DNA of 45,977 bases. It comes from Thiobacillus sp. UBA3361. GTDB taxonomy: Bacteria > Pseudomonadota > Gammaproteobacteria > Burkholderiales > Thiobacillaceae. Location of the stretch: positions 1 through 45,977 of the forward strand of contig DEQR01000048.1 of NCBI GenBank assembly GCA_002360535.1, given 5' to 3'. Made by a program: the position numbers and the translations under genes. Below the pieces are notes generated by a model that made no database searches, was not told the DNA's origin, and was given only the letters and a program-made list of their open reading frames with translations. This document shows positions 8,375-17,774 of the stretch, piece by piece; the first letter of the stretch is position 1; every line of letters starts with the position of its first letter.

Positions 8375-9085
8375 GTGGCCGCCATCCCGCGCATCCTGCT
8401 CAAGCTGTCCGGCGAGGCCCTCATGGGCCCGGACGCCTTCGGCTACCACGCCGAGACCCTCAACGGCATCGTCGGCCAGATCCAGGAAGTGCTGGAACTG
8501 GGTACCGAGATCGGTATCGTGGTGGGCGGAGGCAACCTGTTCCGCGGCGCCACCGGCGCCCTCTCGGGCATGGACCGGGCCACCGCCGACAGCATGGGCA
8601 TGCTGGCCACGGTGATGAACGCCCTCGCCCTGCGCGAGGCGCTGAACCGTGCCGGTGTCGATGCCCGCGTGCAGACCGCAGTGACCATCGCCCACGTGGG
8701 TGATGCCTTCGAACGGGAAAGCGCCATTCGCCACCTGGAAAAAGGCCGGGTGGTGATTTTCGGCGGCGGCACCGGCAACCCCTTCTTCACCACCGACACC
8801 GCCTCCGCCCTGCGCGCCGCCGAGATCGGCGCCGACCTGATGCTGAAGGCGACCAAGGTGGATGGGGTCTATACGGCGGATCCCAAGAAGGACCCTACCG
8901 CCACGCGCTACGCGACCCTGACCTTCGACGAGGCCATCGCCCGCAATCTGGGTGTGCTGGACACCGCCGCTTTCGCCCTGTGCCGCGAGCAGAGCGTGCC
9001 CCTGGTGGTGTTCAACATCTTCAAACCCGGCGCGCTGAAGCGCGTGGTGCTGGGCGAGGATGAAGGCACCCGCGTCACCTTGTAA
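8375..9085 (+). CDS. pyrH: Uridylate kinase
   Basis: This 236-residue amino-acid-kinase fold protein phosphorylates UMP to UDP. KLSGEALMG near the N-terminus, VVGGGNLFRG and the ATKVDGVYTADPKKD segment are characteristic of bacterial UMP kinase. The start is a GTG at 8375, four bases after the tsf stop, so translation is probably coupled. No ATG lies nearby in frame upstream of the conserved RILLKLSGEAL. It belongs to the rpsB-tsf-pyrH-frr unit. Confidence 0.97.
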   Translation: MAAIPRILLKLSGEALMGPDAFGYHAETLNGIVGQIQEVLELGTEIGIVVGGGNLFRGATGALSGMDRATADSMGMLATVMNALALREALNRAGVDARVQTAVTIAHVGDAFERESAIRHLEKGRVVIFGGGTGNPFFTTDTASALRAAEIGADLMLKATKVDGVYTADPKKDPTATRYATLTFDEAIARNLGVLDTAAFALCREQSVPLVVFNIFKPGALKRVVLGEDEGTRVTL

Positions 9086-9118
9086 GTACCCGCGTCACCC
9101 TTTTCCGAGGAGACAGCC

Positions 9119-9676
9119 ATGATCAACGACATCAAGAAAACCGCCGAAGAGAAGATGGGCAAGTCCGTCGAGTCGCTGAAGACGGAGTTTTCCAAGGTTC
9201 GCACCGGCCGCGCCCACGCCGGCATCCTCGATCATGTGAAGATCGATTACTACGGCAGCCCCATGCCCATCAGCCAGGTGGCCAACGTCACCGTGCTGGA
9301 CCCGCACACCCTGGGCGTCGCGCCCTGGGAGAAGAAGATGGCCGCCGCCATCGAAAAGGCCATCCGCGATTCCGACCTGGGCCTCAACCCCGCCTCCATG
9401 GGCGACATCGTCCGGGTGCCGATCCCGGCCATGACCGAGGAGCGGCGCAAGGAACTGGTCAAGGTGGTCCGCGGGGAAGCCGAGGGCGGCAAGGTGGCGA
9501 TCCGCAACATCCGCCGCGACGCCATCGCGCATCTCAAGGATCTGCTCAAGAACCACGAGGTCAGCGAGGACGACGAGCGCCGCGCCCAGGACGACATTCA
9601 GAAACTCACCGACAAATACATCGCCGAAGTCGATAAGGTGCTGGCCGAAAAGGAAAAGGACCTGATGGCGGTTTAG
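9119..9676 (+). CDS. frr: Ribosome recycling factor
   Basis: The 185-residue protein has the standard RRF length and motifs: KTEFSKVRTGRAHAGILDHVKIDYYGS near the start, DPHTLGVAPWEKKM, and the helical C-terminus with DEERR-like and EKEKDLM segments. With EF-G it splits post-termination ribosomes. GAGGAGA precedes the ATG. The gene ends seven bases before a heptamer-type inverted repeat that separates it from uppS. Confidence 0.98.
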   Translation: MINDIKKTAEEKMGKSVESLKTEFSKVRTGRAHAGILDHVKIDYYGSPMPISQVANVTVLDPHTLGVAPWEKKMAAAIEKAIRDSDLGLNPASMGDIVRVPIPAMTEERRKELVKVVRGEAEGGKVAIRNIRRDAIAHLKDLLKNHEVSEDDERRAQDDIQKLTDKYIAEVDKVLAEKEKDLMAV

Positions 9677-9683
9677 CGGGATC

Positions 9684-9769
9684 CAGGTCACAGGTTTCAG
9701 GCTTCGGCATCAACTCGCGGCCTGGCCGCGCGGAACTTCTGTAACCTGTAACCCGCAACCCGAATCCTG
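9684..9769. repeat. Heptamer-arm inverted repeat between frr and uppS
   Basis: The left arm (about 9684-9708) is iterated 7-bp units of the CAGGTTA type (CAGGTCA, CAGGTTT, CAGGCTT). The right arm (about 9739-9769), read on the other strand, is the same kind of unit (CAGGATT, CGGGTTG, CGGGTTA, CAGGTTA). The 30-bp core contains the perfect short hairpin CGCGGCC-T-GGCCGCG (9716-9730). The element fills almost all of the frr-uppS gap and its right arm ends three bases before the uppS ATG, which has no obvious Shine-Dalgarno sequence. Confidence 0.65.
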
Positions 9770-9772
9770 ACG

Positions 9773-10525
9773 ATGATCCGCAAATTCTTCAGTTCCACCT
9801 CGGACATCCCCGAATCCGCCGCGGTCCCCCGGCACATCGCCATCATCATGGACGGCAACGGCCGCTGGGCCAAGAAGCGCCTGATGCCCCGCGTAGCCGG
9901 ACACGTGCAGGGCGTGGAGCGGGTGCGCGACACGGTGCAGGCGTGCATCGAGCGCGGCGTCGAATACCTGACCCTGTTCGCCTTCAGTTCCGAGAACTGG
10001 CGCCGGCCCCAGGAAGAGGTGAGCAAGCTCATGGAGCTGTTCATCCTGGCACTGGAGCGTGAGGTGGAAAAGCTGAACCGCAACGGTATCCGTCTGAAGA
10101 TCGTCGGCGACCTGGAACGCTTCGACAGCCGCCTGCGCCAGCTCATCCGCGACGGCGAGGCGCGCACGGCGGACAAGGACCGTCTGACCCTGACCATCGC
10201 CGCCAACTACGGTGGCCGCTGGGACATCCTCAACGCCGTGAATACCTGGCTGGCCGAGAACCCCGGGAGCGCGCGCATGGACGAAGCCGCCATGAATGCC
10301 CACTTGGCCCTGCCCTTCGCCCCCGAGCCCGATCTGTTCATCCGCACCGGCGGCGAGCAGCGCATCAGCAACTTCCTCCTGTGGCAGCTGGCCTACACGG
10401 AGCTGTATTTCACCGACACCCTCTGGCCCGATTTCAGCGCCGGAGAACTGGACCGGGCCATCACCTGGTATCAACAGCGCGAGCGCCGCTTTGGACGCAC
10501 CAGCGAGCAAGTCCGGCAACACTAA
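9773..10525 (+). CDS. uppS: Undecaprenyl diphosphate synthase
   Basis: The 250-residue cis-prenyltransferase elongates farnesyl diphosphate to the C55 carrier of cell-wall and O-antigen synthesis. IIMDGNGRWAKKR holds the catalytic Asp (27), followed by FAFSSENWRRP, and near the end LFIRTGGEQRISNFLLWQLAYTELYF and the final RRFGRT. The ATG at 9773 follows a repeat arm directly, and no Shine-Dalgarno sequence is apparent. cdsA probably starts inside its last codons. Confidence 0.97.
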   Translation: MIRKFFSSTSDIPESAAVPRHIAIIMDGNGRWAKKRLMPRVAGHVQGVERVRDTVQACIERGVEYLTLFAFSSENWRRPQEEVSKLMELFILALEREVEKLNRNGIRLKIVGDLERFDSRLRQLIRDGEARTADKDRLTLTIAANYGGRWDILNAVNTWLAENPGSARMDEAAMNAHLALPFAPEPDLFIRTGGEQRISNFLLWQLAYTELYFTDTLWPDFSAGELDRAITWYQQRERRFGRTSEQVRQH

Positions 10526-11312
10526 AACACGTGTGGTCACCGGCCTGGCCATCGTGGCCGGCTTCCTGGCGGCCATCTACCTGGCGCCGGCCGAGCTGTG
10601 GAGCACCCTGATGGTGGTCCTGGCGGCGGCGGGGGCCTGGGAGTGGGCACGGCTGATCAAGCTGCCGGCCAGCGCCTGGCAGGCCTACACCGGCATGACC
10701 GCGCTGGCCGCCGCGGCCCTGGCGGCTTTCTCCCTGTACCAGTCGCCCTATATCTATCTGCCCGCCCTGGCCTTCTGGGTGGCGGTGGCACCCTACTGGC
10801 TGACCCACGCCATGCACCTGGGTAACCGGGTCGCGCTGGCGGTGCTCGGCTGGCTGATCCTGCTGCCGGCCTGCCTGGGGATGATCCGCCTGCGCTCGGA
10901 AAGTCCGGAGCTGCTGCTGACCGTGCTCGGCATCGTAGCCGTGGCAGACAGCGCCGCGTATTTCTCGGGCCGCCGTTTCGGCCGCCGCAAGCTGGCACCC
11001 CACATCAGCCCCGGCAAGACTTGGGAAGGGGCCATCGGCGCCTGGCTTGCGGTCACCGCCTACGGCCTGGCGGTGCATTTCCTATGGCCCCAGACTTGCG
11101 GCTTCCAGTGCCTGCCCCAGGTCCTGGCCGCCTTTTGGGCCCTGTTCGGCCTGTCGGTGCTGGGCGACCTGTTCGAATCCTGGATCAAGCGGGAGGCCGG
11201 CGTGAAGGACAGCGGTAACCTGCTGCCCGGCCATGGCGGTGTGCTGGACCGCATCGACAGCCATCTGGCCGTCCTGCCCGCCGCGGTACTGTTCTGGATG
11301 TGGCTGAAATGA
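10491..11312 (+). CDS. cdsA: Phosphatidate cytidylyltransferase
   Basis: The enzyme makes CDP-diacylglycerol from phosphatidate and CTP, the branch point of phospholipid synthesis. About eight hydrophobic segments are visible. The family signature appears as SDLFESWIKREAGVKDSGNLLPGHGGVLDRIDS-like text near the C-terminus, with ISPGKTWEGAIGA before it. No in-frame ATG exists near the start. A TTG at 10491 keeps the conserved KTRVVTGL near residue 12 and gives 273 residues, overlapping uppS by 35 bp. A GTG at 10533 would remove KTR. The start is therefore uncertain. dxr overlaps the stop as ATGA. Confidence 0.93.
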   Translation: MDAPASKSGNTKTRVVTGLAIVAGFLAAIYLAPAELWSTLMVVLAAAGAWEWARLIKLPASAWQAYTGMTALAAAALAAFSLYQSPYIYLPALAFWVAVAPYWLTHAMHLGNRVALAVLGWLILLPACLGMIRLRSESPELLLTVLGIVAVADSAAYFSGRRFGRRKLAPHISPGKTWEGAIGAWLAVTAYGLAVHFLWPQTCGFQCLPQVLAAFWALFGLSVLGDLFESWIKREAGVKDSGNLLPGHGGVLDRIDSHLAVLPAAVLFWMWLK

Positions 11313-12490
11313 ACCTGCGCAACCTCACCATCCTGGGCGCCACCGGCACCATCGGCGTGAACACGCTGGACGTGGTGGCCCGCCATCCCGACCGCTTCCG
11401 CGTCGTTGCCCTCACCGGCCAGAACCAGATCGAAAAACTGGCCGAACAGTGCCGGCAATTCCGTCCCCGCTACGCGGTGGTGCTGGACGGGGACAAGGCA
11501 CAGGCCCTGCGGACTTTGCTCGCCGGTCTGGACACGGAAGTCCTGTACGGCGTGGAGGCCCTGAACCGGGTGGCCAGCCTGCCCGAGGTGGACACGGTGA
11601 TGGCCGCCATCGTCGGCGCCGCCGGCCTGGAGCCGGCCCTGGCCGCCGCCCGTGCCGGCAAGCGGGTGCTGCTGGCCAACAAGGAAACCCTGGTCATGGC
11701 CGGTCATTTCTTCATGCAGGCCGTGAAGGACGGTGGGGCCACCCTGCTGCCCATCGACAGCGAGCACAACGCGGTCTTCCAGTCCATGCCCGATGCCTAC
11801 ACCGGCGATCTCGCGGCCCATGGCGTGCGCCGCGTGCTGCTGACGGCCTCCGGCGGTCCGTTCCGCACGCGGGACATCGATACCCTGGCCCGGGTCACGC
11901 CCGAGGAAGCGGTGGCCCACCCCAATTGGGTCATGGGCCGCAAGATCTCCGTCGATTCAGCCACCATGATGAACAAGGGCCTGGAGGTCATCGAGGCCCA
12001 CTGGCTGTTCAACGCCCGCCCGGACCAGATCGACGTGGTCATCCACCCGCAAAGCATTGTCCACAGCATGGTGGAATACCAGGACGGCTCCGTTCTGGCG
12101 CAGCTCTCGTCGCCCGACATGCGCACCCCCATCGCCCACGCCCTGGCCTATCCGGAGCGGGTCACGGCGGGCGTGCCCTGGCTGGACCTGCCCCGCATCG
12201 GCACGCTGACCTTCGAGGCACCCGACACGCGCCGCTTCCCCTGCCTGGCCCTGGCCTACCGCGCCCTGGAGGCGGGCGGCGCGGCACCGGCGGTTCTCAA
12301 CGCCGCCAACGAGGAGGCGGTGGATGCCTTCCTGAACCATCGCATTCCCTACCTGGCCATCGCCGAGGTGATCGCCGCCACCCTGGACCGGCTGGGCGGT
12401 GGCCCGGCCGACAGCCTGGCCGCGCTGCGCGCCAGCGATGCCGCGGCACGGGCCGCGGCACGGGAACTCATCGCCCGGCACACGGCCTAG
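11309..12490 (+). CDS. dxr: 1-deoxy-D-xylulose 5-phosphate reductoisomerase
   Basis: This 393-residue NADPH enzyme converts DXP to MEP in the non-mevalonate isoprenoid pathway that feeds uppS next door. GATGTIG (10-16) binds NADPH. LLPIDSEHNAVFQ supplies metal-binding Asp and Glu residues, and ASGGPFR and MNKGLEVIEAHWLF are the substrate loop and family core. The ATG at 11309 overlaps the cdsA stop; a GTG at 11300 would add only three residues. A second gene of the same pathway, ispD, lies at 44471-45175. Confidence 0.98.
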   Translation: MNLRNLTILGATGTIGVNTLDVVARHPDRFRVVALTGQNQIEKLAEQCRQFRPRYAVVLDGDKAQALRTLLAGLDTEVLYGVEALNRVASLPEVDTVMAAIVGAAGLEPALAAARAGKRVLLANKETLVMAGHFFMQAVKDGGATLLPIDSEHNAVFQSMPDAYTGDLAAHGVRRVLLTASGGPFRTRDIDTLARVTPEEAVAHPNWVMGRKISVDSATMMNKGLEVIEAHWLFNARPDQIDVVIHPQSIVHSMVEYQDGSVLAQLSSPDMRTPIAHALAYPERVTAGVPWLDLPRIGTLTFEAPDTRRFPCLALAYRALEAGGAAPAVLNAANEEAVDAFLNHRIPYLAIAEVIAATLDRLGGGPADSLAALRASDAAARAAARELIARHTA

Positions 12491-12519
12491 AGCTTGTCAC
12501 CGCCGCCGCGATCCCGTCC

Positions 12520-13884
12520 ATGACCACCCTGCTCGCCTTCCTGGCCACCCTGGCCATCCTGATCATCATCCACGAGTACGGCCATTACGCCGTGGCCCGC
12601 CTGTGCGGCGTCAAGGTCCTGCGCTTCTCGGTGGGCTTCGGCAACGTGGTGGCCAGCCGCCAGGACCGGCACGGCACCCAGTGGGCGTTGTCCGCCGTCC
12701 CGCTGGGTGGCTATGTGAAGATGCTCGACGAGCGGGAGGGCGAGGTCCCCGCCGCCGACCTGCCGCGGGCATTCAACCGCAAGAATGTCTGGCAGCGCAT
12801 GGCCGTGGTGGCCGCCGGACCGGCGGCCAATTTCCTGCTGGCCATCGTGCTGTACTGGGCGCTGTTCGTCAGCGGCGTACCGGCCCTCAAACCCGTCCTG
12901 GGCAAACCGCCGGCCAGCACACCGGCGGCCATGGCCGGCATCCGCGCCGGCGAGACCGTCCTGTCGGTCAACGGCGAGCCGGTCGAGGAATGGCAGGACG
13001 TGCACTGGCTGGCCCTGCGCCATGGGGTGGGCGGCCAGCCCCTGCGCCTGGAGACGAGGGATGCGGCCGATCACCTCAGCTTTCGCCAGCTGGATTTGAG
13101 CGGCGTCGATCAGGATCGCCTGCAGACCGACACCCTGGGCACGCTGGGACTGAAACGCTACCTGCCGGTCATCCCGCCGGTGCTCGGGCAGCTTCTCCCG
13201 CAGGGCCGCGCGGCGGCCGCCGGCCTGCAAACCGGCGACCGTATCCTGGCCATCGACGGCCAGGCCGTGGCCACCTGGGATCGGGTGGTGGACAAAATCC
13301 AGGCCAGCCCGGACCTGCCCCTTCAGTTGGAGGTGCAACGCAGCCAACAGCGGCTGACGCTGGCCGTTACGCCGGAAAGGCAGCAGGACGGCGACCGGGA
13401 GGTGGGCCGCATCGGCGCCGCCCCCAACCTGGATGATCCCGCACTGGAAGCCCGGTTCGCGGAACTGCGCACCGAGGTCCGCTATGCCCCCCTCAAGGCC
13501 CTGCAAAAGGCACTCTGGAAGATCTGGGATCTGTCCGTGTTCACCCTGGAAATGCTGGGCCGCATGGTGATCGGCCAAGTCTCCCTGCAAAACCTGTCCG
13601 GGCCGATCACCATCGCCGACTACGCGGGGCAGTCTGCCCAGGCGGGCTGGCCTGCCTTCATCGCCTTTCTGGCCCTGATCAGCGTCAGTCTGGGGGTGCT
13701 CAACCTGCTGCCCATCCCGTTACTGGATGGGGGGCATTTACTGTATTATTTCGCCGAAGTGCTGACCGGAAAGCCCGTGTCTGAACGCATCCAGGAGATC
13801 GGCCAGAAGATCGGCCTGGCCCTTCTGGGTTTTCTGATGGTATTCGCCCTGTTCAACGATTTTCATCGCCTGCTCACCGGTTGA
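12520..13884 (+). CDS. rseP: Site-2 intramembrane zinc protease RseP
   Basis: The 454-residue M50 protease has its zinc motif HEYGH at residues 18-22 in the first membrane segment and the second metal motif in NLLPIPLLDGGHLL near the C-terminus. Two PDZ-like regions lie between (GIRAGETVLSVNG and GLQTGDRILAIDG). It cleaves anti-sigma factors such as RseA in the envelope stress response and clears remnant signal peptides. Its place between dxr and bamA is typical of proteobacteria. The start is the ATG at 12520, giving a proper first membrane helix. Confidence 0.97.
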   Translation: MTTLLAFLATLAILIIIHEYGHYAVARLCGVKVLRFSVGFGNVVASRQDRHGTQWALSAVPLGGYVKMLDEREGEVPAADLPRAFNRKNVWQRMAVVAAGPAANFLLAIVLYWALFVSGVPALKPVLGKPPASTPAAMAGIRAGETVLSVNGEPVEEWQDVHWLALRHGVGGQPLRLETRDAADHLSFRQLDLSGVDQDRLQTDTLGTLGLKRYLPVIPPVLGQLLPQGRAAAAGLQTGDRILAIDGQAVATWDRVVDKIQASPDLPLQLEVQRSQQRLTLAVTPERQQDGDREVGRIGAAPNLDDPALEARFAELRTEVRYAPLKALQKALWKIWDLSVFTLEMLGRMVIGQVSLQNLSGPITIADYAGQSAQAGWPAFIAFLALISVSLGVLNLLPIPLLDGGHLLYYFAEVLTGKPVSERIQEIGQKIGLALLGFLMVFALFNDFHRLLTG

Positions 13885-13891
13885 CACAAGA

Positions 13892-16192
13892 ATGAGAACC
13901 CCTTTTCCGCTCACCCTCCTTGCCGGTTTGCTGCTATCGGTGCAGGCCCATGCCTTCGAGGCCTTCCAGGTCAAGGATATCCGCGTGGAAGGCATCCAGC
14001 GCACGGAGGCCGGCACGGTGTTCAACTACCTACCGGTCAAGGTGGGCGACACCCTGACCCCCGAGCGCGCGGCCTCGGCCATCAAGGCGCTCTACGCCAC
14101 CGGATTCTTCAAGGACGTGCGGCTGGAGGTCCAGAACGAGGTGCTTATCGTCCTGCTGGAGGAGCGTCCGGCCATTGCCCAGGTGGAGTTCCAGGGCATG
14201 AAGGAATTCTCCAAGGAAGACATCCTGGCCTCCTTGAAGCAGTTGGGCCTGTCCGAGGGCCGCATCCTGGACAAGTCACTGCTGGACAAGGCCGAACAGG
14301 AACTCAAGCGGCAATACTTCAACCGCGGCATGTACGCGGTCCAGGTCAATGTCCGTCTGTCGCCCCTGGAGCGCAACCGCACCGCCGTCACCTTCGATGT
14401 GGTGGAGGGCGAGGTGGCCAAGATCCGCGCCATCAACATCGTCGGCGCGACGGCCTTCAAGGAAAAGGAACTGCTGAACCTGTTCACCCTGCGCACGCCG
14501 GGCTGGTTGACCTGGTTCACCAAGAACGATCAGTACTCCAAGCAGAAACTCGCCGGCGATCTGGAGGCCCTGCGTTCCCATTACATGAACCGGGGCTACC
14601 TGGAATTCGCCGTCGATTCGACCCAGGTCTCCATCACCCCGGACAAGAAGGACATCTACATCACCGTCAACCTTCGCGAAGGCGAGAAATACACCGTCTC
14701 CGGCGCCAAGATCGTCGGCGAACTGCCGGTGAAGGAAGAAGAGCTGATGGGCCTGGTGAGTCTGAAGGTGGGTGACGTGTTCTCGCGCGAGAAACTCACC
14801 GAATCCACGCAGAAGATCGGTGACCGGCTGGGCAACGACGGCTATGCCTTCGCCAACGTCAACGCCGCGCCCCAGGTGGACAAGGACAAGCACACGGTGG
14901 ACTTCAGCTTCCTGGTGGATCCGGGCCGCAAGGTCTATGTGCGGCGCATCAACGTGCAGGGCAACAGCAAGACCAAGGACGAGGTCATCCGCCGCGAACT
15001 GCGGCAGCTGGAGGGGGCCTGGTATGCGGCCGACAAGATCAACCGCTCCCGCGAACGTGTCGATCGGCTGGGGTTCTTCGAGGAAGTAAACGTGGAGACC
15101 CCGCCGGTGAGCGGGAGCACGGACCAGGTGGACGTGAACGTCAACGTCACCGAACGAGCCACCGGCAACCTGCTGCTGGGCGCCGGTTTTTCCAGCTCGG
15201 ACGGTCTGGTGCTGTCAGGCTCCGTGTCCCAGAACAACCTGTTTGGCACCGGCAACCGCCTGTCCGTCCAGATGAACAGCGGCAGCGTCAACACCGTCTA
15301 TTCCCTGTCCTACACCAACCCCTACTTCACCAAGGACGGCATCAGCCTGGGCTACGACCTGTATCGCAAGGACGTCGATACCACCAACCTGGACGCGGTG
15401 TCCGAATACGAGACCTCCACCCTCGGCGCCGGCCTGCGGCTGGGTCTGCCCATCACCGAGACGGACACCATCCACCTGGGCGCGGCCGTCGAACAGTACG
15501 ACTTGCAGCTGACCACCCTGAGCCCCACCTACTACCGTACCCAGGCCACCCTGCTGGGCGGCAACAACAACGGCGTGACCGCCAACACCCTGCGCCTGGA
15601 CGCGGGTTGGGCCAGGGACAGCCGCGACAGCCTGCTCTATCCCACCAAGGGCAGTTACCAGCGGATCTACGCGGAGGTGGGCACGCCGGTGGGTGACCTG
15701 GAGTACTACAAGCTGTCCTACGAATACCAGTGGTGGAAGCCCCTCAGCCCCACCATGTCGCTGATGCTCAACGGCGAGATCGGTTGGGGAGACGGCTACG
15801 GTGGCAAATCCATGCCCTTCTTCCGCAACTTCTATGCCGGCGGCATCGGTTCCGTGCGGGGCTTCGAATCGGGCACCCTGGGCCGCAAGGAAGCCGACAG
15901 CAACGGCAACCTGTTCTCGGTGGGCGGCAGCAAGCGCCTGGTGGGCAACGCGGAACTCTTTTTCCCCTTTCCCGGGGCCGGCAAGGACCGCAACCTGCGT
16001 CTGAGTGCCTTCTTCGACGTGGGCGCCGCCATGGACGATTTCTCGTTCGACGACCTGCGCTATTCCGCGGGGGCCGCGGTGACCTGGTACTCCCCCTTCG
16101 GCCCCATCAAACTCTCCATTGCCCAACCCATACGCACTCTGGCCAACGACAAGGAGCAAAGCTTCCAGTTCCAGTTGGGCAATGTGTTTTAA
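13892..16192 (+). CDS. bamA: Outer-membrane protein assembly factor BamA
   Basis: The 766-residue protein has a cleavable signal (cut after about residue 21, VQAHA), five POTRA repeats beginning FQVKDIRVEGIQRTEAG, and a C-terminal 16-strand barrel with the conserved GSVRGFESGTLG lid-lock motif. It ends in phenylalanine (LGNVF), as expected of an outer-membrane beta-barrel signal. It folds and inserts other barrels, working with the lipoprotein BamD (40848-41648) and the chaperone Skp encoded just downstream. Confidence 0.98.
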   Translation: MRTPFPLTLLAGLLLSVQAHAFEAFQVKDIRVEGIQRTEAGTVFNYLPVKVGDTLTPERAASAIKALYATGFFKDVRLEVQNEVLIVLLEERPAIAQVEFQGMKEFSKEDILASLKQLGLSEGRILDKSLLDKAEQELKRQYFNRGMYAVQVNVRLSPLERNRTAVTFDVVEGEVAKIRAINIVGATAFKEKELLNLFTLRTPGWLTWFTKNDQYSKQKLAGDLEALRSHYMNRGYLEFAVDSTQVSITPDKKDIYITVNLREGEKYTVSGAKIVGELPVKEEELMGLVSLKVGDVFSREKLTESTQKIGDRLGNDGYAFANVNAAPQVDKDKHTVDFSFLVDPGRKVYVRRINVQGNSKTKDEVIRRELRQLEGAWYAADKINRSRERVDRLGFFEEVNVETPPVSGSTDQVDVNVNVTERATGNLLLGAGFSSSDGLVLSGSVSQNNLFGTGNRLSVQMNSGSVNTVYSLSYTNPYFTKDGISLGYDLYRKDVDTTNLDAVSEYETSTLGAGLRLGLPITETDTIHLGAAVEQYDLQLTTLSPTYYRTQATLLGGNNNGVTANTLRLDAGWARDSRDSLLYPTKGSYQRIYAEVGTPVGDLEYYKLSYEYQWWKPLSPTMSLMLNGEIGWGDGYGGKSMPFFRNFYAGGIGSVRGFESGTLGRKEADSNGNLFSVGGSKRLVGNAELFFPFPGAGKDRNLRLSAFFDVGAAMDDFSFDDLRYSAGAAVTWYSPFGPIKLSIAQPIRTLANDKEQSFQFQLGNVF

Positions 16193-16201
16193 GGAGATAC
16201 C

Positions 16202-16702
16202 ATGACCCATCCCCATTTCCGTTCCCTGCTCCTTTTCTTTCTGTTCGCCTGGTGCTCCGCCGCCTGGAGCGCGGACCTGAAGATCGGCTTCGTCAACACG
16301 GAGCGCCTGTTCCGTGAATCCCCCCTGGCCGCGAAGGCCCAGAAGAAGTTGGAAAAGGAGTTCTCCGGCCGCGAGCAGGAGATACAGAAGATGATCAAGC
16401 AGGCCCGCGACCTACAGTCGCTGCTGGAGAAGGAGGGCCTGACCATGACGGAATCGGACAGGACCCGCCGCGAGCGCGACCTGGGCAATCTGAACCGGGA
16501 CATCCAGCGTGCCCAGCGTGAATTCCGGGAAGACCTGAACCAGCGTAAGAACGAGGAATTCGCCGGCGTCCAGGAACGCGCCCGCAAGGCCATCGTTGAC
16601 ATCGCCGAAAAGGAAAAATTCGATCTGATCCTGGAAAACGTGATCTATGCCAGCACCCGCGTGGACATCACGGATCGGATCATCAGGAGTATGGATCGCT
16701 GA
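16202..16702 (+). CDS. skp: Periplasmic chaperone Skp/OmpH
   Basis: A 166-residue exported protein with a signal peptide ending near residue 24 (WCSAAWSA). DLKIGFVNTERLFRESPLAAKAQKKLEKEF follows, then a long charged coiled-coil stretch and the typical DLILENVIYASTRVDITDRII end. Skp trimers hold unfolded outer-membrane proteins on their way to BamA, encoded immediately upstream. AAGGAG stands just before the ATG. Confidence 0.95.
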   Translation: MTHPHFRSLLLFFLFAWCSAAWSADLKIGFVNTERLFRESPLAAKAQKKLEKEFSGREQEIQKMIKQARDLQSLLEKEGLTMTESDRTRRERDLGNLNRDIQRAQREFREDLNQRKNEEFAGVQERARKAIVDIAEKEKFDLILENVIYASTRVDITDRIIRSMDR

Positions 16703-16725
16703 TCCGGCCCGCAAGATCGCCACCC

Positions 16726-17769
16726 ATGGGCAGGAGTCTTTCGCTCCGGGAGTTGGCCGCGCAGCTTGACGCCGAGGTCCGCGGGGACGCCCTGTACACC
16801 TTGAGTGGGGTCGCCTCACTGGCCCATGCCGGGCCCACGCACCTGAGTTTCGTCCTGGCACCGAAATACTTGTCCGAGTCCCTCGCCTCGCGGGCCGGCG
16901 CACTGGTCACAGATGCCGCCCTGGCCGAGCGGCTGGCCGGACGCAATTGCCTGGTGGTGGCCAGGCCGCACGTGCAGTTCGCCAAGGCCATCGACCTGTT
17001 TCACCCCGAACCGCCCACCACGCCGGGCGTCCATCCCACCGCCGCGGTCCATCCCGACGCCATGCTGGAGGCGGACGTGGCGATCGGCCCGCAAGCGACG
17101 GTGGGGGCCGGCGCGCGCATCGGTGCCCGCAGCCGGATCGGTCCGGGCAGCTGGATCGGCGAGGACGTGGAGATGGGTGAAGACTGCCGGCTGTACGGCC
17201 GTGTGAGCCTTTATCCGGGCTGCCGCCTGGGCCACCGGGTCATGCTCCACGCCGGCTGCGTCATCGGCGCGGACGGTTTCGGGCTGGCCTGGGACGGCGA
17301 CCACTGGCGCAAGGTGTCGCAGGTCGGCCGCGTCATCGTCGGCGACGACGTGGAGATCGGCGCCAACACCACCGTCGATCGGGGAGCCCTGGACGACACC
17401 GTCATCGAAGAGGGCGTGAAGCTGGACAACCTGATCCAGGTCGCACACAACGTGCGTATCGGCGCCCACACCGCCATCGCCGGTTGCGTGGGCATCGCCG
17501 GCAGCACGCGCATCGGCAGCCATTGCCAGATCGGCGGTGCGGCCATGATCATCGGCCACCTGGAGATCGCGGACCGGGTGGTGATCTCCGCTGGCACCTT
17601 CGTGGCCAAGGACATCCGCGATGCCGGCACCTATACCTCGGTGCAACCCCTGATGCCCCACGCCGAATGGAAACGCAACGCAGCCCTGCTGCGCCACCTC
17701 GATGACATGCACGGACGCCTGAAAACCTTGGAGAGGCGCGTGAACGATTTAGATCAACAGATGGATTGA
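16726..17769 (+). CDS. lpxD: UDP-3-O-acylglucosamine N-acyltransferase
   Basis: The 347-residue enzyme adds the N-linked hydroxyacyl chain in the third step of lipid A synthesis. An N-terminal uridine-binding domain (to about residue 100) is followed by hexapeptide repeats forming a left-handed beta helix, with the catalytic HNVRIGAHTAIAGC (histidine in the first position) and GGAAMIIGHLEIAD. The C-terminal helix reads LKTLERRVNDLDQQ. It is followed at once by fabZ, lpxA and lpxB, the usual lipid A block. Confidence 0.97.
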   Translation: MGRSLSLRELAAQLDAEVRGDALYTLSGVASLAHAGPTHLSFVLAPKYLSESLASRAGALVTDAALAERLAGRNCLVVARPHVQFAKAIDLFHPEPPTTPGVHPTAAVHPDAMLEADVAIGPQATVGAGARIGARSRIGPGSWIGEDVEMGEDCRLYGRVSLYPGCRLGHRVMLHAGCVIGADGFGLAWDGDHWRKVSQVGRVIVGDDVEIGANTTVDRGALDDTVIEEGVKLDNLIQVAHNVRIGAHTAIAGCVGIAGSTRIGSHCQIGGAAMIIGHLEIADRVVISAGTFVAKDIRDAGTYTSVQPLMPHAEWKRNAALLRHLDDMHGRLKTLERRVNDLDQQMD

Positions 17770-17774
17770 AGACG

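Noticed and set aside
7417..8424. Leftward open frame of 335 codons over tsf
   Set aside because: Shadow of tsf, rich in Gly, His and Leu, with no conserved domain.
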